Part shown: one piece after another, positions 1-7,403 of the stretch
Position numbering within the stretch: the first letter of the stretch is position 1
How the letters are laid out: every line of letters starts with the position of its first letter
Source of the DNA: RUG472 sp045224495
GTDB taxonomy: Bacteria; Bacillota; Clostridia; Christensenellales; CAG-138
Reading direction: 5' to 3'
Assembly (NCBI GenBank): GCA_045224495.1
Contig: JBGVAK010000086.1
Location: 1 to 52,245, forward strand
DNA length: 52,245 bases
The notes under the pieces: generated by a model
The model's input: only the letters and a program-made list of their open reading frames with translations
Databases searched by the model: none
What the model was told of the DNA's origin: nothing
Made by a program: the position numbers and the translations under genes

Positions 1-712
1 CACGGACGTAGATGTAGCCCTGGTTCGCGTTGATGGCATAGCCCGCGATGCACATGGCTTCCAGGATGGCGTGGGGATCGCCTTCCAAGACGGAACGATC
101 CATGAACGCGCCGGGGTCGCCCTCGTCGGCGTTGCAGACCACGTACTTGTTGGGAGTCTGGTTGACCGCCGCAAACTTCCACTTGAGACCGGTGGGGAAG
201 CCGGCGCCGCCGCGGCCGCGCAGGCCGGACTTGGTGACCTCTTCGATGACCTGCTCGCGGGTCATCTCGGTCAGGACCTTGCCCAGGGCGGAATAGCCGT
301 CCATGGCGATGTACTCCTCGATGTCCTCCGGGTTGATGACGCCGCAGTTGCGGAGCGCCACACGGAGCTGGGGCTTGTAGAACTCGATGTCCTTCAGGGT
401 GGGGACCTCGACCTTCTGGCCGCCCTCGGAATCACGGTGGACCAGGCGCTCCACGATACGGCCCTTCAGGAGATGCTCGGAGGCGATCTCGGGCACATCG
501 GAGACCTTCACGCGGGAGTAGAAGGTGCCATCGGGATAGATGATCATGACGGGGCCCATTTCGCAAAGGCCGAAGCAGCCGGTGCGCACGACCTTGACTT
601 CATCCTGCAGACCCAGTTTGACGATCTCCTGCTCCATGGCTTCGGCGATCTTGGGGCTGTCAGAAGAGGTACAGCCCGTACCGCCACAGATCATTACATG
701 TGTACGAATCAT
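1..712 (-). CDS. NuoF-like NADH-binding subunit of [FeFe] hydrogenase (HydB/HndC type), N-terminal part
   Basis: This is the flavin and NADH subunit of a multimeric, probably electron-bifurcating, [FeFe] hydrogenase in the cytoplasm. The gene runs off the left edge, so only about 237 residues are visible. Residues 1-95 form a thioredoxin-like 2Fe-2S domain with Cys9, Cys14, Cys46 and Cys50. The NuoF core follows, with the glycine-rich FMN/NADH motif GLRGRGGAGFPTG (163-175) and NADEGDPGAFMDR (194-206). The fused 2Fe-2S domain is typical of HydB/HndC and absent from complex I NuoF. The ATG at 712 has an upstream GGAGG. It is the last visible gene of the hydrogenase operon; the catalytic HydA subunit would be expected beyond the edge. 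The family is certain; bifurcation is inferred. Confidence 0.93.
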   Translation of the reverse strand, partial: MIRTHVMICGGTGCTSSDSPKIAEAMEQEIVKLGLQDEVKVVRTGCFGLCEMGPVMIIYPDGTFYSRVKVSDVPEIASEHLLKGRIVERLVHRDSEGGQKVEVPTLKDIEFYKPQLRVALRNCGVINPEDIEEYIAMDGYSALGKVLTEMTREQVIEEVTKSGLRGRGGAGFPTGLKWKFAAVNQTPNKYVVCNADEGDPGAFMDRSVLEGDPHAILEAMCIAGYAINANQGYIYVR

Positions 713-730
713 TCTCAATAACCTCCGTTA

Positions 731-1096
731 TTATTCTGCGGCACCGATGGTGTATTCGGTGATGGGCTTTCCGCCAAGGATGTGCTCCTTGACGATCCGG
801 GGGACCATGGCGGGCTTTACCTTCACGTAGGTGACCCGCTCCTTGCCGCCCTCAAAGACCTCCACGATGGGCTCGAGCCGGCACATGCCGATGCAGCCGG
901 TCTGGGTCACGGTGGCGTTGTCGGCATGCTGCTTGCTGACTTCCTCCACAAAGGCGTTGAGCACGGGCCGGGCGCCGGCGGCGATACCGCAGGTGGCCAT
1001 GCCGACGACGATGCGGATATCGCCGTCCTTCTCGCGCAGAGCGACCCTATCCTTCATTTTGTTCCGAATCGCTGCAAGTTCCTCAAGACTTTTCAT
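731..1096 (-). CDS. HndB-like (2Fe-2S) ferredoxin-domain protein
   Basis: A small 121-residue thioredoxin-like ferredoxin resembling HndB of NADP-reducing hydrogenases, thought to pass electrons between the flavin subunit and the rest of the complex. Three cysteines are visible: Cys36 in TCGIAAGA, and Cys68 and Cys72 in TGCIGMC. The position where NuoE relatives carry a fourth cysteine is glycine, which I believe is usual for HndB. An AAAGGA ribosome site precedes the ATG, and 18 nt separate its stop from the NuoF-like start. Its place next to NuoF matches hnd-type operons. The assignment is by motif and context; the electron partner is inferred. Confidence 0.85.
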   Translation of the reverse strand: MKSLEELAAIRNKMKDRVALREKDGDIRIVVGMATCGIAAGARPVLNAFVEEVSKQHADNATVTQTGCIGMCRLEPIVEVFEGGKERVTYVKVKPAMVPRIVKEHILGGKPITEYTIGAAE

Positions 1097-1141
1097 AGTT
1101 GTTTTCCTTTCGTAGTTTTTGGTTATGTTGTAAGCTTTCGC

Positions 1142-1693
1142 CTAAAAACCGTATTGCTCGTTCAAGCTCTCTCGGGCCCATTCCAGGACCTCGAAGCTGT
1201 TGAGCGGGATCTCGTCTCCCAGAGCTTCCCTCATCTCCCGTGTGTCCAAGTGTACCGTTTCCCCGTTGGGCAGCTCATGCTCGAAGAGGAAGTCCACGTC
1301 AGGACAGCCCTGAATGAGACTGATCAAAGTGGACACCACGTCCCCCAAAGGGGTGAAATCCATGTGATCCTTATAGAAGAACGCTGAAATGACCGTTCCG
1401 TGGTCCTCCGGGCTCATCTCTATGGTTTTGGAAGAAATAGTCAGTTCGCCGCCGGTCTGCTCCGCCGCCAGTTTGAACAGGGGGATGCCCATGCCTACCT
1501 TGCGGGTCTTGCGCGTGGTGGAGAAGGGATCCATCACCGTTTTCAGGAAGTCGGGCGACATGCCCTTGCCGTCATCCTCGATGGTGATGCGCAGCGTCTT
1601 TTCCGTTTCAGCCAGCAGGATCTGGATCAAACTGGCCTTGGCGGAAACGGAGTTCTGCACGATATCCAAGATGTTCAGGGACAGTTCCTTCAT
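1142..1693 (-). CDS. Histidine-kinase-like (GHKL) ATPase of the hydrogenase operon
   Basis: A 183-residue soluble protein with only the GHKL ATP-binding fold. The N box is around Asn14 (DIVQNSVSA), the G1 box is DDGKGM at 40-45 and the G2 box is VGMGIPL at 66-72. There is no membrane segment, sensor domain or HisKA dimerisation/phospho-acceptor helix, so it is not a normal two-component kinase. The C-terminal 80 residues match nothing I recognise. The ATG at 1693 overlaps the PHP gene stop as ATGA, so the two are probably translationally coupled; a GGAGAAG site also precedes it. It may phosphorylate or switch a partner from the same operon, for example a DRTGGG protein or a transcription factor. 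That role is inference. Confidence 0.82.
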   Translation of the reverse strand: MKELSLNILDIVQNSVSAKASLIQILLAETEKTLRITIEDDGKGMSPDFLKTVMDPFSTTRKTRKVGMGIPLFKLAAEQTGGELTISSKTIEMSPEDHGTVISAFFYKDHMDFTPLGDVVSTLISLIQGCPDVDFLFEHELPNGETVHLDTREMREALGDEIPLNSFEVLEWARESLNEQYGF

Positions 1694-2409
1694 GATTTCT
1701 TCTCCAACATGGTAAAGAGGGCTTTGCGTATGGCCTCCTCCCCCGCCTCCGGATCCACGTCCAGATGTACGCAGAAGCTGCCGTCGCTGATCTCCCACAG
1801 CCGATGGGCGTCCGAAGATACCAGGATCTTCCGTCCTTCCGCCAAGTCTCGCTTGTCTTCGTCATGGACCTCCGCCAGGGTGAACACCGGTTCGTCCGGG
1901 AAGAATCCCAGCACCGCCAAGAGGCCGTTGGCTTCCCGATCGATATGGGCCGGGTAGCATACTCCACCCATGGATCGGACCAGCTTCGCCCCTTCCTCGA
2001 TGGAAAGGGAGGTGGCCGCCGGAAGGAACCAGGGATCGTTGCCCACAGGCACGTCTCCTTCGCCCATTATGATCTGCTCGCCGAAGATCTCCGGTTTGTT
2101 CTTCACCTTCATGCGCCGTTCCTCCACCAGCTTGTCGAACTGCAGAGCCGTTTCAAGCTCGGGGAACAAGCAAACCATGTGGACGTCCTCCGCCGTAGTC
2201 AGCTCCATGCCCGGCACGGGCACGATGCCGTATTCGCGGCAGGCGGCATAGAAGGCAGGACAGTTCTTCGCCGTGTTGTGATCCGTCAACGCCATGATCT
2301 TGAGTCCATTGAGATATCCCATCCCCGCGATGTTGCAGGGGGTCATATCGTCCTCTCCGCAGGGGGAAAGGCAGGAATGGATGTGCAGATCTACGGCAAA
2401 GGCGTTCAT
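1690..2409 (-). CDS. PHP-domain metal-dependent phosphoesterase
   Basis: A 239-residue PHP (polymerase and histidinol phosphatase) fold protein. Metal ligands are visible in the first strand (Asp7, His9, His11 of VDLHIHSCLSPCG), in TDHN, in AHIDR and near the end in SSDAHRL. PHP proteins hydrolyse phosphoesters, including nucleoside 5'-phosphates and histidinol phosphate. The substrate here is unknown. I start at the internal ATG at 2409 because it directly precedes the metal motif and overlaps the upstream stop as ATGA. A PHP gene recurs in Clostridia and Thermotoga hydrogenase loci, next to sensory hydrogenases. Within the operon it could be the phosphatase that opposes the GHKL ATPases; this is inference. 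Confidence 0.87.
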   Translation of the reverse strand: MNAFAVDLHIHSCLSPCGEDDMTPCNIAGMGYLNGLKIMALTDHNTAKNCPAFYAACREYGIVPVPGMELTTAEDVHMVCLFPELETALQFDKLVEERRMKVKNKPEIFGEQIIMGEGDVPVGNDPWFLPAATSLSIEEGAKLVRSMGGVCYPAHIDREANGLLAVLGFFPDEPVFTLAEVHDEDKRDLAEGRKILVSSDAHRLWEISDGSFCVHLDVDPEAGEEAIRKALFTMLEKKS

Positions 2410-2732
2410 GAGAGCAGGGCGGCTACCTTGGCGCACAGGTCGAACACCGACAAGGGGGAACGGTAGAAGTTGAGATCGTTTTCCACCGCTGCCTCCAGCG
2501 CCGCTTCGTCCGGCGTCACGTCTTCCGCGAAGATGACCATGGCCGCGTCCGTCAGGGAACAGACGGCCGGCACGTTCCGGTTGGACATGATGGTGATCCA
2601 GCAGTCGCCGCTTTGGGCCCGGCCCATGACCCAGCTCAGCAGGTCGCCCGCGTAGCCGCCGGTGACCGGCCGATCCTCGGCCTCGTGCAGGGGTTCCAGT
2701 TTCAGCGCATCTCTGATCTCAAACACGGTCAT
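2406..2732 (-). CDS. DRTGGG-domain protein (second copy in operon)
   Basis: A 108-residue protein that looks like a stand-alone DRTGGG domain, a ligand-binding fold otherwise found next to phosphotransacetylase and HPr-kinase-like modules. The recognisable stretch runs from TGGYAGDLLSWVMG to the C-terminal SVFDLCAKVAALL, with the WITI core strand between. There is no P-loop, so kinase activity is not expected despite the frequent 'serine kinase' label. The start at 2732 overlaps the hydrogenase-like gene's TGA (ATGA) and its own stop overlaps the PHP start in the same way. It is probably a small regulatory or nucleotide-sensing subunit of the operon's signalling module. Confidence 0.72.
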   Translation of the reverse strand: MTVFEIRDALKLEPLHEAEDRPVTGGYAGDLLSWVMGRAQSGDCWITIMSNRNVPAVCSLTDAAMVIFAEDVTPDEAALEAAVENDLNFYRSPLSVFDLCAKVAALLS

Positions 2733-4018
2733 GACTTCTTCTCCATTTCGCTCATCAGATTCTTCAGGTGTTCCCGCATATGGACGATGCACTCGTCGAT
2801 CTTCGCCTCCCCCTTCACCACATCCTCCGCAAAGGCGCGGCAATTGGGGGCGCCGCAGGAGCCGCAGTCCAAAGCCGGCAGGCTTTCATGGATGTTCTCG
2901 ATGTCTGCCATCATGCGGATGGACTCGAAGCGACTGCTGTTCAGGGCGGATACGTTGGCGAAGGTGGCCGGCTTCACGGTCAGGATATCCTCCGGCACGT
3001 CCACGTCCCCGATCTGACGGGGCACATGATTGAGGCTCACCGGCATGTACCGGCGCAGGGTCTGCAAACGGACCTGGGCAATGTAGGGGTTTTCCACCGT
3101 AAGGACTCCGCCCACACAGCCGCCGTTGCAGGCGTCCAGCTCAGCAAATTCCACGCTGGGGAAGTTGCCCATCTCGATGCTGTCCAACACCCGGATCACG
3201 TTCTCGATGCCGTCGGCAGCGAGATACCGATCGTTCATCAGCGCCGAGCCTTCGCCGCCGGAGGAGGCCCAGCCAAGGCCGATCATGCCAGACTCGCTGG
3301 TGATCGTTGGGGTGCCCTTGGGCTTCATGGCGTTGAGAAGCTTGAAGTATACCTCGCTGATGGATACGACGTAGTCCACGCAGGGCTCTTCGTCCTCCTT
3401 GTCCCCGTTCTTGACCCAGCTGAACTTGGCCGGACAGGGACTGATGAACACCGTCTTGATGTCCTCCTTCTTCAGCTCCGGATGCTTCCTGAGCGCCTCC
3501 TCCTTGGCCATGCGGCCGGCGAGCTCGATAGGAGGCATCAGCGGCACGATATGGTCTATGAGGGACGGGAAGCGGATGGTGATGAGACGCACCACCACCG
3601 GGCAGGCGGAGCTGATGGCCGGACGGGGGATGTCGGGCCGCTTCATGTAGCGACGGGTGTATTCCGTGATGATCTCCGCGCAGCGAGACACCTCGAACAC
3701 GTCGTTGAAGCCCATGTCGAGCAAGCCCTGGAGCACGTAGTCCACGTCGGTCACGTTGATGAACTGACCAAAGAGCGAAGGAGCCGGCAGGGCGATCAGG
3801 TACTTCGAGCGATCCAGGTCCTCCAGGCTGTCGCAGATGGCCCGCTTGGCCTTGTAGGGGCAGACCCGGATGCACTCGCCGCAGTCGATGCACTGGATGG
3901 CATTGATCACGGCATGACCGTCACGGATGCGGATAGCTTCCGTAGGGCAGCGCCGCAGACAATGGGTGCAACCCTTGCATTTATCCAGATCCAGTGAAAC
4001 GGAGTGCCTGTATTCCAT
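2729..4018 (-). CDS. HydS-like sensory [FeFe] hydrogenase with C-terminal 4Fe-4S domain
   Basis: A 429-residue iron-sulfur protein. Residues 10-57 hold two 4Fe-4S ferredoxin clusters (Cys14/17/20/24 and Cys43/46/49/53). Residues 70-335 form an H-cluster domain with all three cysteine motifs: SSACPV (Cys139), SPCPAKF (Cys195, Lys198) and DACNGGCVGG (Cys297, Cys301). The first motif has Ala138 where catalytic hydrogenases have the proton-relay cysteine, as reported for Thermotoga HydS. Residues 385-410 form another 4Fe-4S site (CGSCGAPNC...C). The PAS domain of many group C enzymes is missing. It probably senses H2 or redox state rather than making H2. The start has an AGAGGGA site. It lies between two GHKL/DRTGGG pairs. 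Confidence 0.88.
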   Translation of the reverse strand: MEYRHSVSLDLDKCKGCTHCLRRCPTEAIRIRDGHAVINAIQCIDCGECIRVCPYKAKRAICDSLEDLDRSKYLIALPAPSLFGQFINVTDVDYVLQGLLDMGFNDVFEVSRCAEIITEYTRRYMKRPDIPRPAISSACPVVVRLITIRFPSLIDHIVPLMPPIELAGRMAKEEALRKHPELKKEDIKTVFISPCPAKFSWVKNGDKEDEEPCVDYVVSISEVYFKLLNAMKPKGTPTITSESGMIGLGWASSGGEGSALMNDRYLAADGIENVIRVLDSIEMGNFPSVEFAELDACNGGCVGGVLTVENPYIAQVRLQTLRRYMPVSLNHVPRQIGDVDVPEDILTVKPATFANVSALNSSRFESIRMMADIENIHESLPALDCGSCGAPNCRAFAEDVVKGEAKIDECIVHMREHLKNLMSEMEKKS

Positions 4019-4036
4019 GCTTCCCTCTTTCTTGTG

Positions 4037-4462
4037 TTACCTGTTCTCGAATCCCAGTTCGATGGTGGTCCCCTGACCCACGACGCTGTCGATAGCGAAG
4101 GTGTCGGAGTAGCGCTTCATGTTGGGCAAGCCCATGCCGGCGCCGAATCCCAGGGCGCGGATGTTGTCCGGCGCGGTGGAATAGCCTTCCTGCATGGCCT
4201 GCTCCACGTCCTTGATGCCGGGGCCGGTGTCCTTGAGCACGATCTTGATGGTGGTATCGTCCACGTAGATATCGGCGTCGCCGCCGTTGGCGTGGATGAC
4301 CATGTTGATCTCGCCCTCGTACATGGCGATAGAGACCCGTCGGATCGTTTCCGGAGAGCAGCCCAGCTGCCGCAAAAGCCGCTTCACCTTGACGGATGCT
4401 TCGCCTGCGGAGGTGAAGTTTCCGCCATCGACCGTATAATGTACATGCAACGGTTCGGTCAT
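4037..4462 (-). CDS. RsbW-like serine kinase/anti-sigma-type GHKL ATPase
   Basis: A 141-residue GHKL ATPase of the anti-sigma (RsbW/SpoIIAB) group. Asn53 lies in the N box (EGEINMVIHANGG), the G1 box is DTGPGI (78-83) and the G2 region is GFGAGMGLPNMKR (105-117). Such proteins phosphorylate a partner serine or bind a sigma factor. No sigma factor or anti-anti-sigma protein is adjacent, so the DRTGGG protein encoded immediately upstream is the likeliest partner (inference). I chose the ATG at 4462, which has AGGTGA at good spacing. A GTG at 4471 overlaps the upstream stop as GTGA and is the alternative start. Confidence 0.83.
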   Translation of the reverse strand: MTEPLHVHYTVDGGNFTSAGEASVKVKRLLRQLGCSPETIRRVSIAMYEGEINMVIHANGGDADIYVDDTTIKIVLKDTGPGIKDVEQAMQEGYSTAPDNIRALGFGAGMGLPNMKRYSDTFAIDSVVGQGTTIELGFENR

Positions 4463-4467
4463 GGGGA

Positions 4468-4806
4468 TCACCTGTGCAGTCCAGCTTCGTAAAGCCTCCC
4501 GCTCGCCTCATACATGGTCATAGCGGTGGCCAGGACAGCGATGTGGCTCAGTTTTGCAAGCGACACCACTTCCTCCGCAGGCTCCTTGCCCCGGACGAAG
4601 AGGATGCAGCTCATATCAAGCATCAGCGCGGTACGCACGGCCTGGGGGTTGTTGAGCCCCGTGAGGAGCAGCGCCTGATCCTGCGCGTAGGCAAGAACGT
4701 CGCTCATCATGTCGCTGCTGAACGCGGAATCGATCTCCATGTCCAGCATCTCCTCTCCCGTATATACCTTTGCACCGACCAGGCGGGCGACTTCTTCCAA
4801 TTTCAT
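4468..4806 (-). CDS. DRTGGG-domain protein (first copy in operon)
   Basis: A 112-residue stand-alone DRTGGG-type domain with no P-loop. It starts MKLEEVARLVGAKVY and ends with the family-like helix TAMTMYEASGRLYEAGL. It is related in fold to the protein at 2406-2732, but the two are not close copies. It lies 7 nt after the NuoE-like gene and has no good ribosome site, so it is probably translated by coupling. Its stop overlaps a possible GTG start of the RsbW-like ATPase. Pairing a DRTGGG protein with a GHKL ATPase on each side of the sensory hydrogenase suggests a repeated kinase/target arrangement, but no phospho-acceptor can be named. Confidence 0.75.
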   Translation of the reverse strand: MKLEEVARLVGAKVYTGEEMLDMEIDSAFSSDMMSDVLAYAQDQALLLTGLNNPQAVRTALMLDMSCILFVRGKEPAEEVVSLAKLSHIAVLATAMTMYEASGRLYEAGLHR

Positions 4807-4813
4807 AGGGATG

Positions 4814-5314
4814 TTACTCGGCGCGGATCTTGTCGATGATCCCCTTCACGTCGGCGGGGACCAGACGGCCATAAACCTGATCGTCGATCATCATGACCGG
4901 CGCGAGACCGCAGCAGCCCAGGCAGCGGGCGGCTTCGATGGTGAACATGCCGTCGGGGGTGGTGTGACCAGCGGTGACGCCCAGAAGCTTCACCAGCTCG
5001 TCCAGAATGTCCTGAGAACCCTTTACGTAGCAGGCAGTGCCGAGGCATACGCGGATCAGATGCTTTCCCTTCGGCTCAAGGCTGAACCAGGCGTAGAAGG
5101 TGGAAACACCATAGACCTGTTCGAGGGAGCAGCCCAGTCCCTCAGCGATCATCGTCTGCACCTCTATGGGCAGATACCCATAGATATCCTGCGCCTTCTG
5201 CATTACGGGCATCAGAGCGCCGGGCTTTCCCTTGTGATCCGCAATGACCTGTTTGAGCGCGGCTTCCTGTTCGGCCGTGCCGGTGAATGGGATCGTGGTC
5301 TTCGTACTAGTCAT
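4814..5314 (-). CDS. NuoE-like 2Fe-2S subunit of [FeFe] hydrogenase (HydC/HndA type)
   Basis: A 166-residue thioredoxin-like 2Fe-2S subunit that links the NADH-oxidising NuoF-like subunit to the hydrogenase. The four cluster ligands are Cys90 and Cys95 (RVCLGTACYVKG) and Cys131 and Cys135 (RCLGCCGLAP). The helical NuoE N-terminal region, with YGYLP and GVSTFYAWF, is intact, and the length is normal. The start at 5314 is set by an AAGGAGG six nucleotides upstream; an earlier ATG is too close to that site. It is the first gene of the operon, behind a good promoter at 5400-5428. The split from NuoF by six signalling genes is unusual for a bare complex and indicates co-regulation. Confidence 0.92.
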   Translation of the reverse strand: MTSTKTTIPFTGTAEQEAALKQVIADHKGKPGALMPVMQKAQDIYGYLPIEVQTMIAEGLGCSLEQVYGVSTFYAWFSLEPKGKHLIRVCLGTACYVKGSQDILDELVKLLGVTAGHTTPDGMFTIEAARCLGCCGLAPVMMIDDQVYGRLVPADVKGIIDKIRAE

Positions 5315-5399
5315 ACACATCCTCCTTGTTGATTTGTTTCGGGCTTCCAAATGACATACAACAACCGCCTGTTTTGCATAGGCACATTGTTACGAACGT

Positions 5400-5428
5400 A
5401 TTTTATCACAAGATATTCGTCTTGCCAA
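5400..5428 (-). promoter_or_regulatory. Promoter of the hydrogenase operon
   Basis: On the minus strand TTGGCA (5423-5428) and TAAAAT (5400-5405) are separated by 17 nt, which places +1 near 5393 and gives a leader of about 80 nt before the NuoE-like gene. This is a housekeeping-type promoter. The flanking DNA is AT-rich, in contrast to the coding DNA. Confidence 0.65.
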
Positions 5429-5432
5429 TAGA

Positions 5433-5446
5433 TTAGCAATTGCTAA
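5433..5446. promoter_or_regulatory. 14-bp perfect palindrome, candidate operator
   Basis: TTAGCAATTGCTAA is a perfect palindrome five bases upstream of the hydrogenase operon -35, centred near -46. The halves resemble MarR/SlyA-type sites (TTAGCAA...), but it is not a Rex box. It also lies upstream of the divergent SH3 gene. It is a plausible binding site for a dimeric regulator; which one is unknown. Confidence 0.45.
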
Positions 5447-5583
5447 CTGCTTCTTTCGTGTGGAAAATTCTATTCAAAAATTAAAATAAAAATGGAAGAA
5501 TGACAGATTTGGGGCTTTAAAAATTTCAAATTATGGAGTATACTATGTTTGTATACTATTGAAATACGGAAAGAGGTATGCAT

Positions 5584-6390
5584 ATGGCTAAGCGCAAAAA
5601 GCTGATCATCACCCGGGAGGGCTATCTGTTTTTAGCAGCGGTGGGCGTTTTGCTCCTGGCGCTCATCATCGTCGCCTTCGCGACCAAGGGGTTCGGCGCC
5701 TGCAGCGGCAATAAGGCTGTAGAAGCCTCCGCTTCGCCCGCCGCCTCTGAGTACCACCCGGCGCCCACGGCCGCGCCGACGGATACGCCTGAGCCCGTCG
5801 AGACGCCGGAGGAGGAGACGCCTGCCCCCGATACGCCCGATCCCAGCGCCACCGACACCCCCGAACCCACAGTCGTCCTCTCTGACGATCCCAACGCGCT
5901 GCTGGAGCCTACGGCGGAGATGATCGCCGGTGCGGCAGAGGGCAAGCTCACCAAGAGCGGCGTGAACATGCGCCAGGGACCCAGTACGAATACTTCGATC
6001 ATCGCCACCGGCCTTAAAAGCGGCACCAAGCTGACGGTCTATGCGGAGGACGGCGACTTCTACTTCCTGCTGGTGAACGAGACGAAGAAGTACGGCTATA
6101 TCGCCAAGAAGTTCGTAAAGCTCCTCTCCGCCCTGGGAGAGACCTCCACCGGCAGCGACCAGCCGGAGGGCACCATCAAAGGCAACATCACCTCCAGCAA
6201 CCTGGCCCTGCGGGAGGGTCCCGGCGTGACCAACAAGTCCCTGGGACAATACTACGAAGGGAAGCTGGTCTACATCTTCCATCAGGAGGGCGACTACTAC
6301 TACGTCCAGGTAGCCGGCACCGATGCCAAGGGCTATATGTCCGCCCAGTTCATCAAGCCGGAGAGCGAAGTGCCCAAGAAGGACAGCTAA
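5584..6390 (+). CDS. Membrane-anchored SH3b-domain protein
   Basis: A 268-residue envelope protein. Residues 1-12 are basic, 13-35 are a membrane or signal anchor, and 45-105 form an Ala/Thr/Pro/Glu-rich stalk (PTDTPEPVETPE). Two bacterial SH3 domains follow at about 120-180 and 195-258; each has the NxRxGP signature (VNMRQGPSTN, LALREGPGVTN). SH3b domains usually bind peptidoglycan or peptide ligands. No catalytic domain is fused, so it is a binding protein, possibly a cell-wall ligand. I start at the second ATG (5584), seven bases after GGAAAGAGG; an ATG at 5578 is too close to that site. Its upstream region has TATACT twice (5539 and 5552). A strong terminator follows. Confidence 0.85.
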   Translation: MAKRKKLIITREGYLFLAAVGVLLLALIIVAFATKGFGACSGNKAVEASASPAASEYHPAPTAAPTDTPEPVETPEEETPAPDTPDPSATDTPEPTVVLSDDPNALLEPTAEMIAGAAEGKLTKSGVNMRQGPSTNTSIIATGLKSGTKLTVYAEDGDFYFLLVNETKKYGYIAKKFVKLLSALGETSTGSDQPEGTIKGNITSSNLALREGPGVTNKSLGQYYEGKLVYIFHQEGDYYYVQVAGTDAKGYMSAQFIKPESEVPKKDS

Positions 6391-6411
6391 GCAAAACAGG
6401 CAGCACATGAC

Positions 6412-6447
6412 GGACCCCCTCCCATCCGGAGGGGGTCCTCTTTTTAT
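6412..6447 (+). terminator. Intrinsic terminator of the SH3b gene
   Basis: An 11-bp perfect stem (GGACCCCCTCC, 6412-6422, pairing with 6428-6438) has a 5-nt loop and is followed by TCTTTTTATT. It ends transcription before the convergent gene that ends at 6444. Confidence 0.9.
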
Positions 6448-7238
6448 TCTTCCTTATTTCGGTCCGCGGGCACGTTCTTGTCCGTGACGGGCCCGGTGAA
6501 CAGGGGATGGTCGTACCTGAGCCGCATCCTATCCCACAGCCCGTACTTCTCCGTGTTGGCGATGGCGTGGATCAGCTTCTCCTCCACGTCCGGCACCAGG
6601 GTGGACAGATGCCGGATCAGCTCCTTGGCCTCCTCCCGCTTCGTATGGCCCGCCGCGGGACAGTTGGCCTTCTGCACGGGGTATTCCCGCTGCCGGGCCA
6701 CGGACAGGGCGTGCTTCTCCGGCAGAAACACCAAAGGGCGTATGACGGTCACGTCGGAGCGGGATAGATAGGTCACCGGCGCGAAGGTGTTTACCCGGCC
6801 CTCGTAGAGCAAGCTCATGAAGAAGGTCTCGATCACGTCCTCCCGGTTGTGCCCTAACGCCACCTTGTTGCAGCCCCTGTCCCGGGCGGCGTTGTTGAGG
6901 GCGCCCCGGCGGAGCTTGGCGCACAGGGCGCAGGGGCTCTTTTCCTCCCGGATGTTGAAGACCACGTCCCCGATGTCGGTTTTGATCAGGGAATAGTCCA
7001 TGCCGATGCGGTCTGCAAAGTCGATTACGGCGGACCAATCCTGCTCCACGATGCCCAGGTCCAATGTGACGGCGCATACCTCAAACTTCGTTTTGGAAAA
7101 CCGTTGATACAGCTGCAGCGCCTCCATCAGCAGCAGGGAATCCTTGCCGCCCGACACGCCGATGCATACCTTGTCCCCGTCCTCCAGCAGATGATACCGC
7201 TCGTCCGCCCGACGGATGCTGCCCAAAACCCGTTTCAT
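6444..7238 (-). CDS. ttcA: TtcA-like tRNA 2-thiocytidine synthetase (PP-loop ATPase)
   Basis: A 264-residue N-type ATP pyrophosphatase that probably thiolates cytidine 32 of tRNA. The PP-loop is SGGKDS (29-34). Cys103 and Cys106 (SPCALCAKLRRG) are the CxxC pair typical of TtcA, and Cys193 (NCPAAGHTKR) is a third candidate ligand for the iron-sulfur cluster. The block VALGHNREDVIETFF matches the family. I start at the ATG at 7238, with GGAAGGAT upstream and a promoter at 7269-7297. TilS and related PP-loop proteins lack this CxxC and LRRG context. Sulfur could come from the cysteine desulfurase at 39756. The superfamily is certain; the exact nucleotide is not. Confidence 0.85.
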   Translation of the reverse strand: MKRVLGSIRRADERYHLLEDGDKVCIGVSGGKDSLLLMEALQLYQRFSKTKFEVCAVTLDLGIVEQDWSAVIDFADRIGMDYSLIKTDIGDVVFNIREEKSPCALCAKLRRGALNNAARDRGCNKVALGHNREDVIETFFMSLLYEGRVNTFAPVTYLSRSDVTVIRPLVFLPEKHALSVARQREYPVQKANCPAAGHTKREEAKELIRHLSTLVPDVEEKLIHAIANTEKYGLWDRMRLRYDHPLFTGPVTDKNVPADRNKEE

Positions 7239-7268
7239 GTGCCCAGATCCTTCCGTTTCGATTGGATA

Positions 7269-7297
7269 AGTATACACGGTTTAAAAAGCGCTGTAAA
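7269..7297 (-). promoter_or_regulatory. Promoter of ttcA-like gene
   Basis: TTTACA (7292-7297) and TATACT (7269-7274) on the minus strand are 17 nt apart. The predicted leader of about 24 nt carries the GGAAGGAT ribosome site. Confidence 0.6.
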
Positions 7298-7362
7298 GCA
7301 AAACCGACGGATGTTATGATTTTGTCAATTTTTTGGGATTCCCAGCATTTTCCCTCGAAACA

Positions 7363-7371
7363 TGCTATACT
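7363..7371 (+). promoter_or_regulatory. Extended -10 promoter of first phosphodiester glycosidase gene
   Basis: TGCTATACT is an extended -10 element with no clear -35. A small inverted repeat, TGGGA-T-TCCCA at 7334-7344, sits about where a -35 would be and could be an operator or activator site. It lies back to back with the ttcA promoter. Confidence 0.45.
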
Positions 7372-7403
7372 ATGAAAACGAACCACAGGAAGGGAGGCAG
7401 CAT

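Noticed and set aside
2768..3997. 409-codon plus-strand frame opposite the hydrogenase-like gene
   Set aside because: Antisense shadow of a gene with clear Fe-S motifs.
5315..5583. Rex operator expected near the hydrogenase promoter
   Set aside because: I looked for TTGTTAA-N4-TTAACAA; only an isolated TTGTTA half-like stretch near 5387 was found, not a palindrome.
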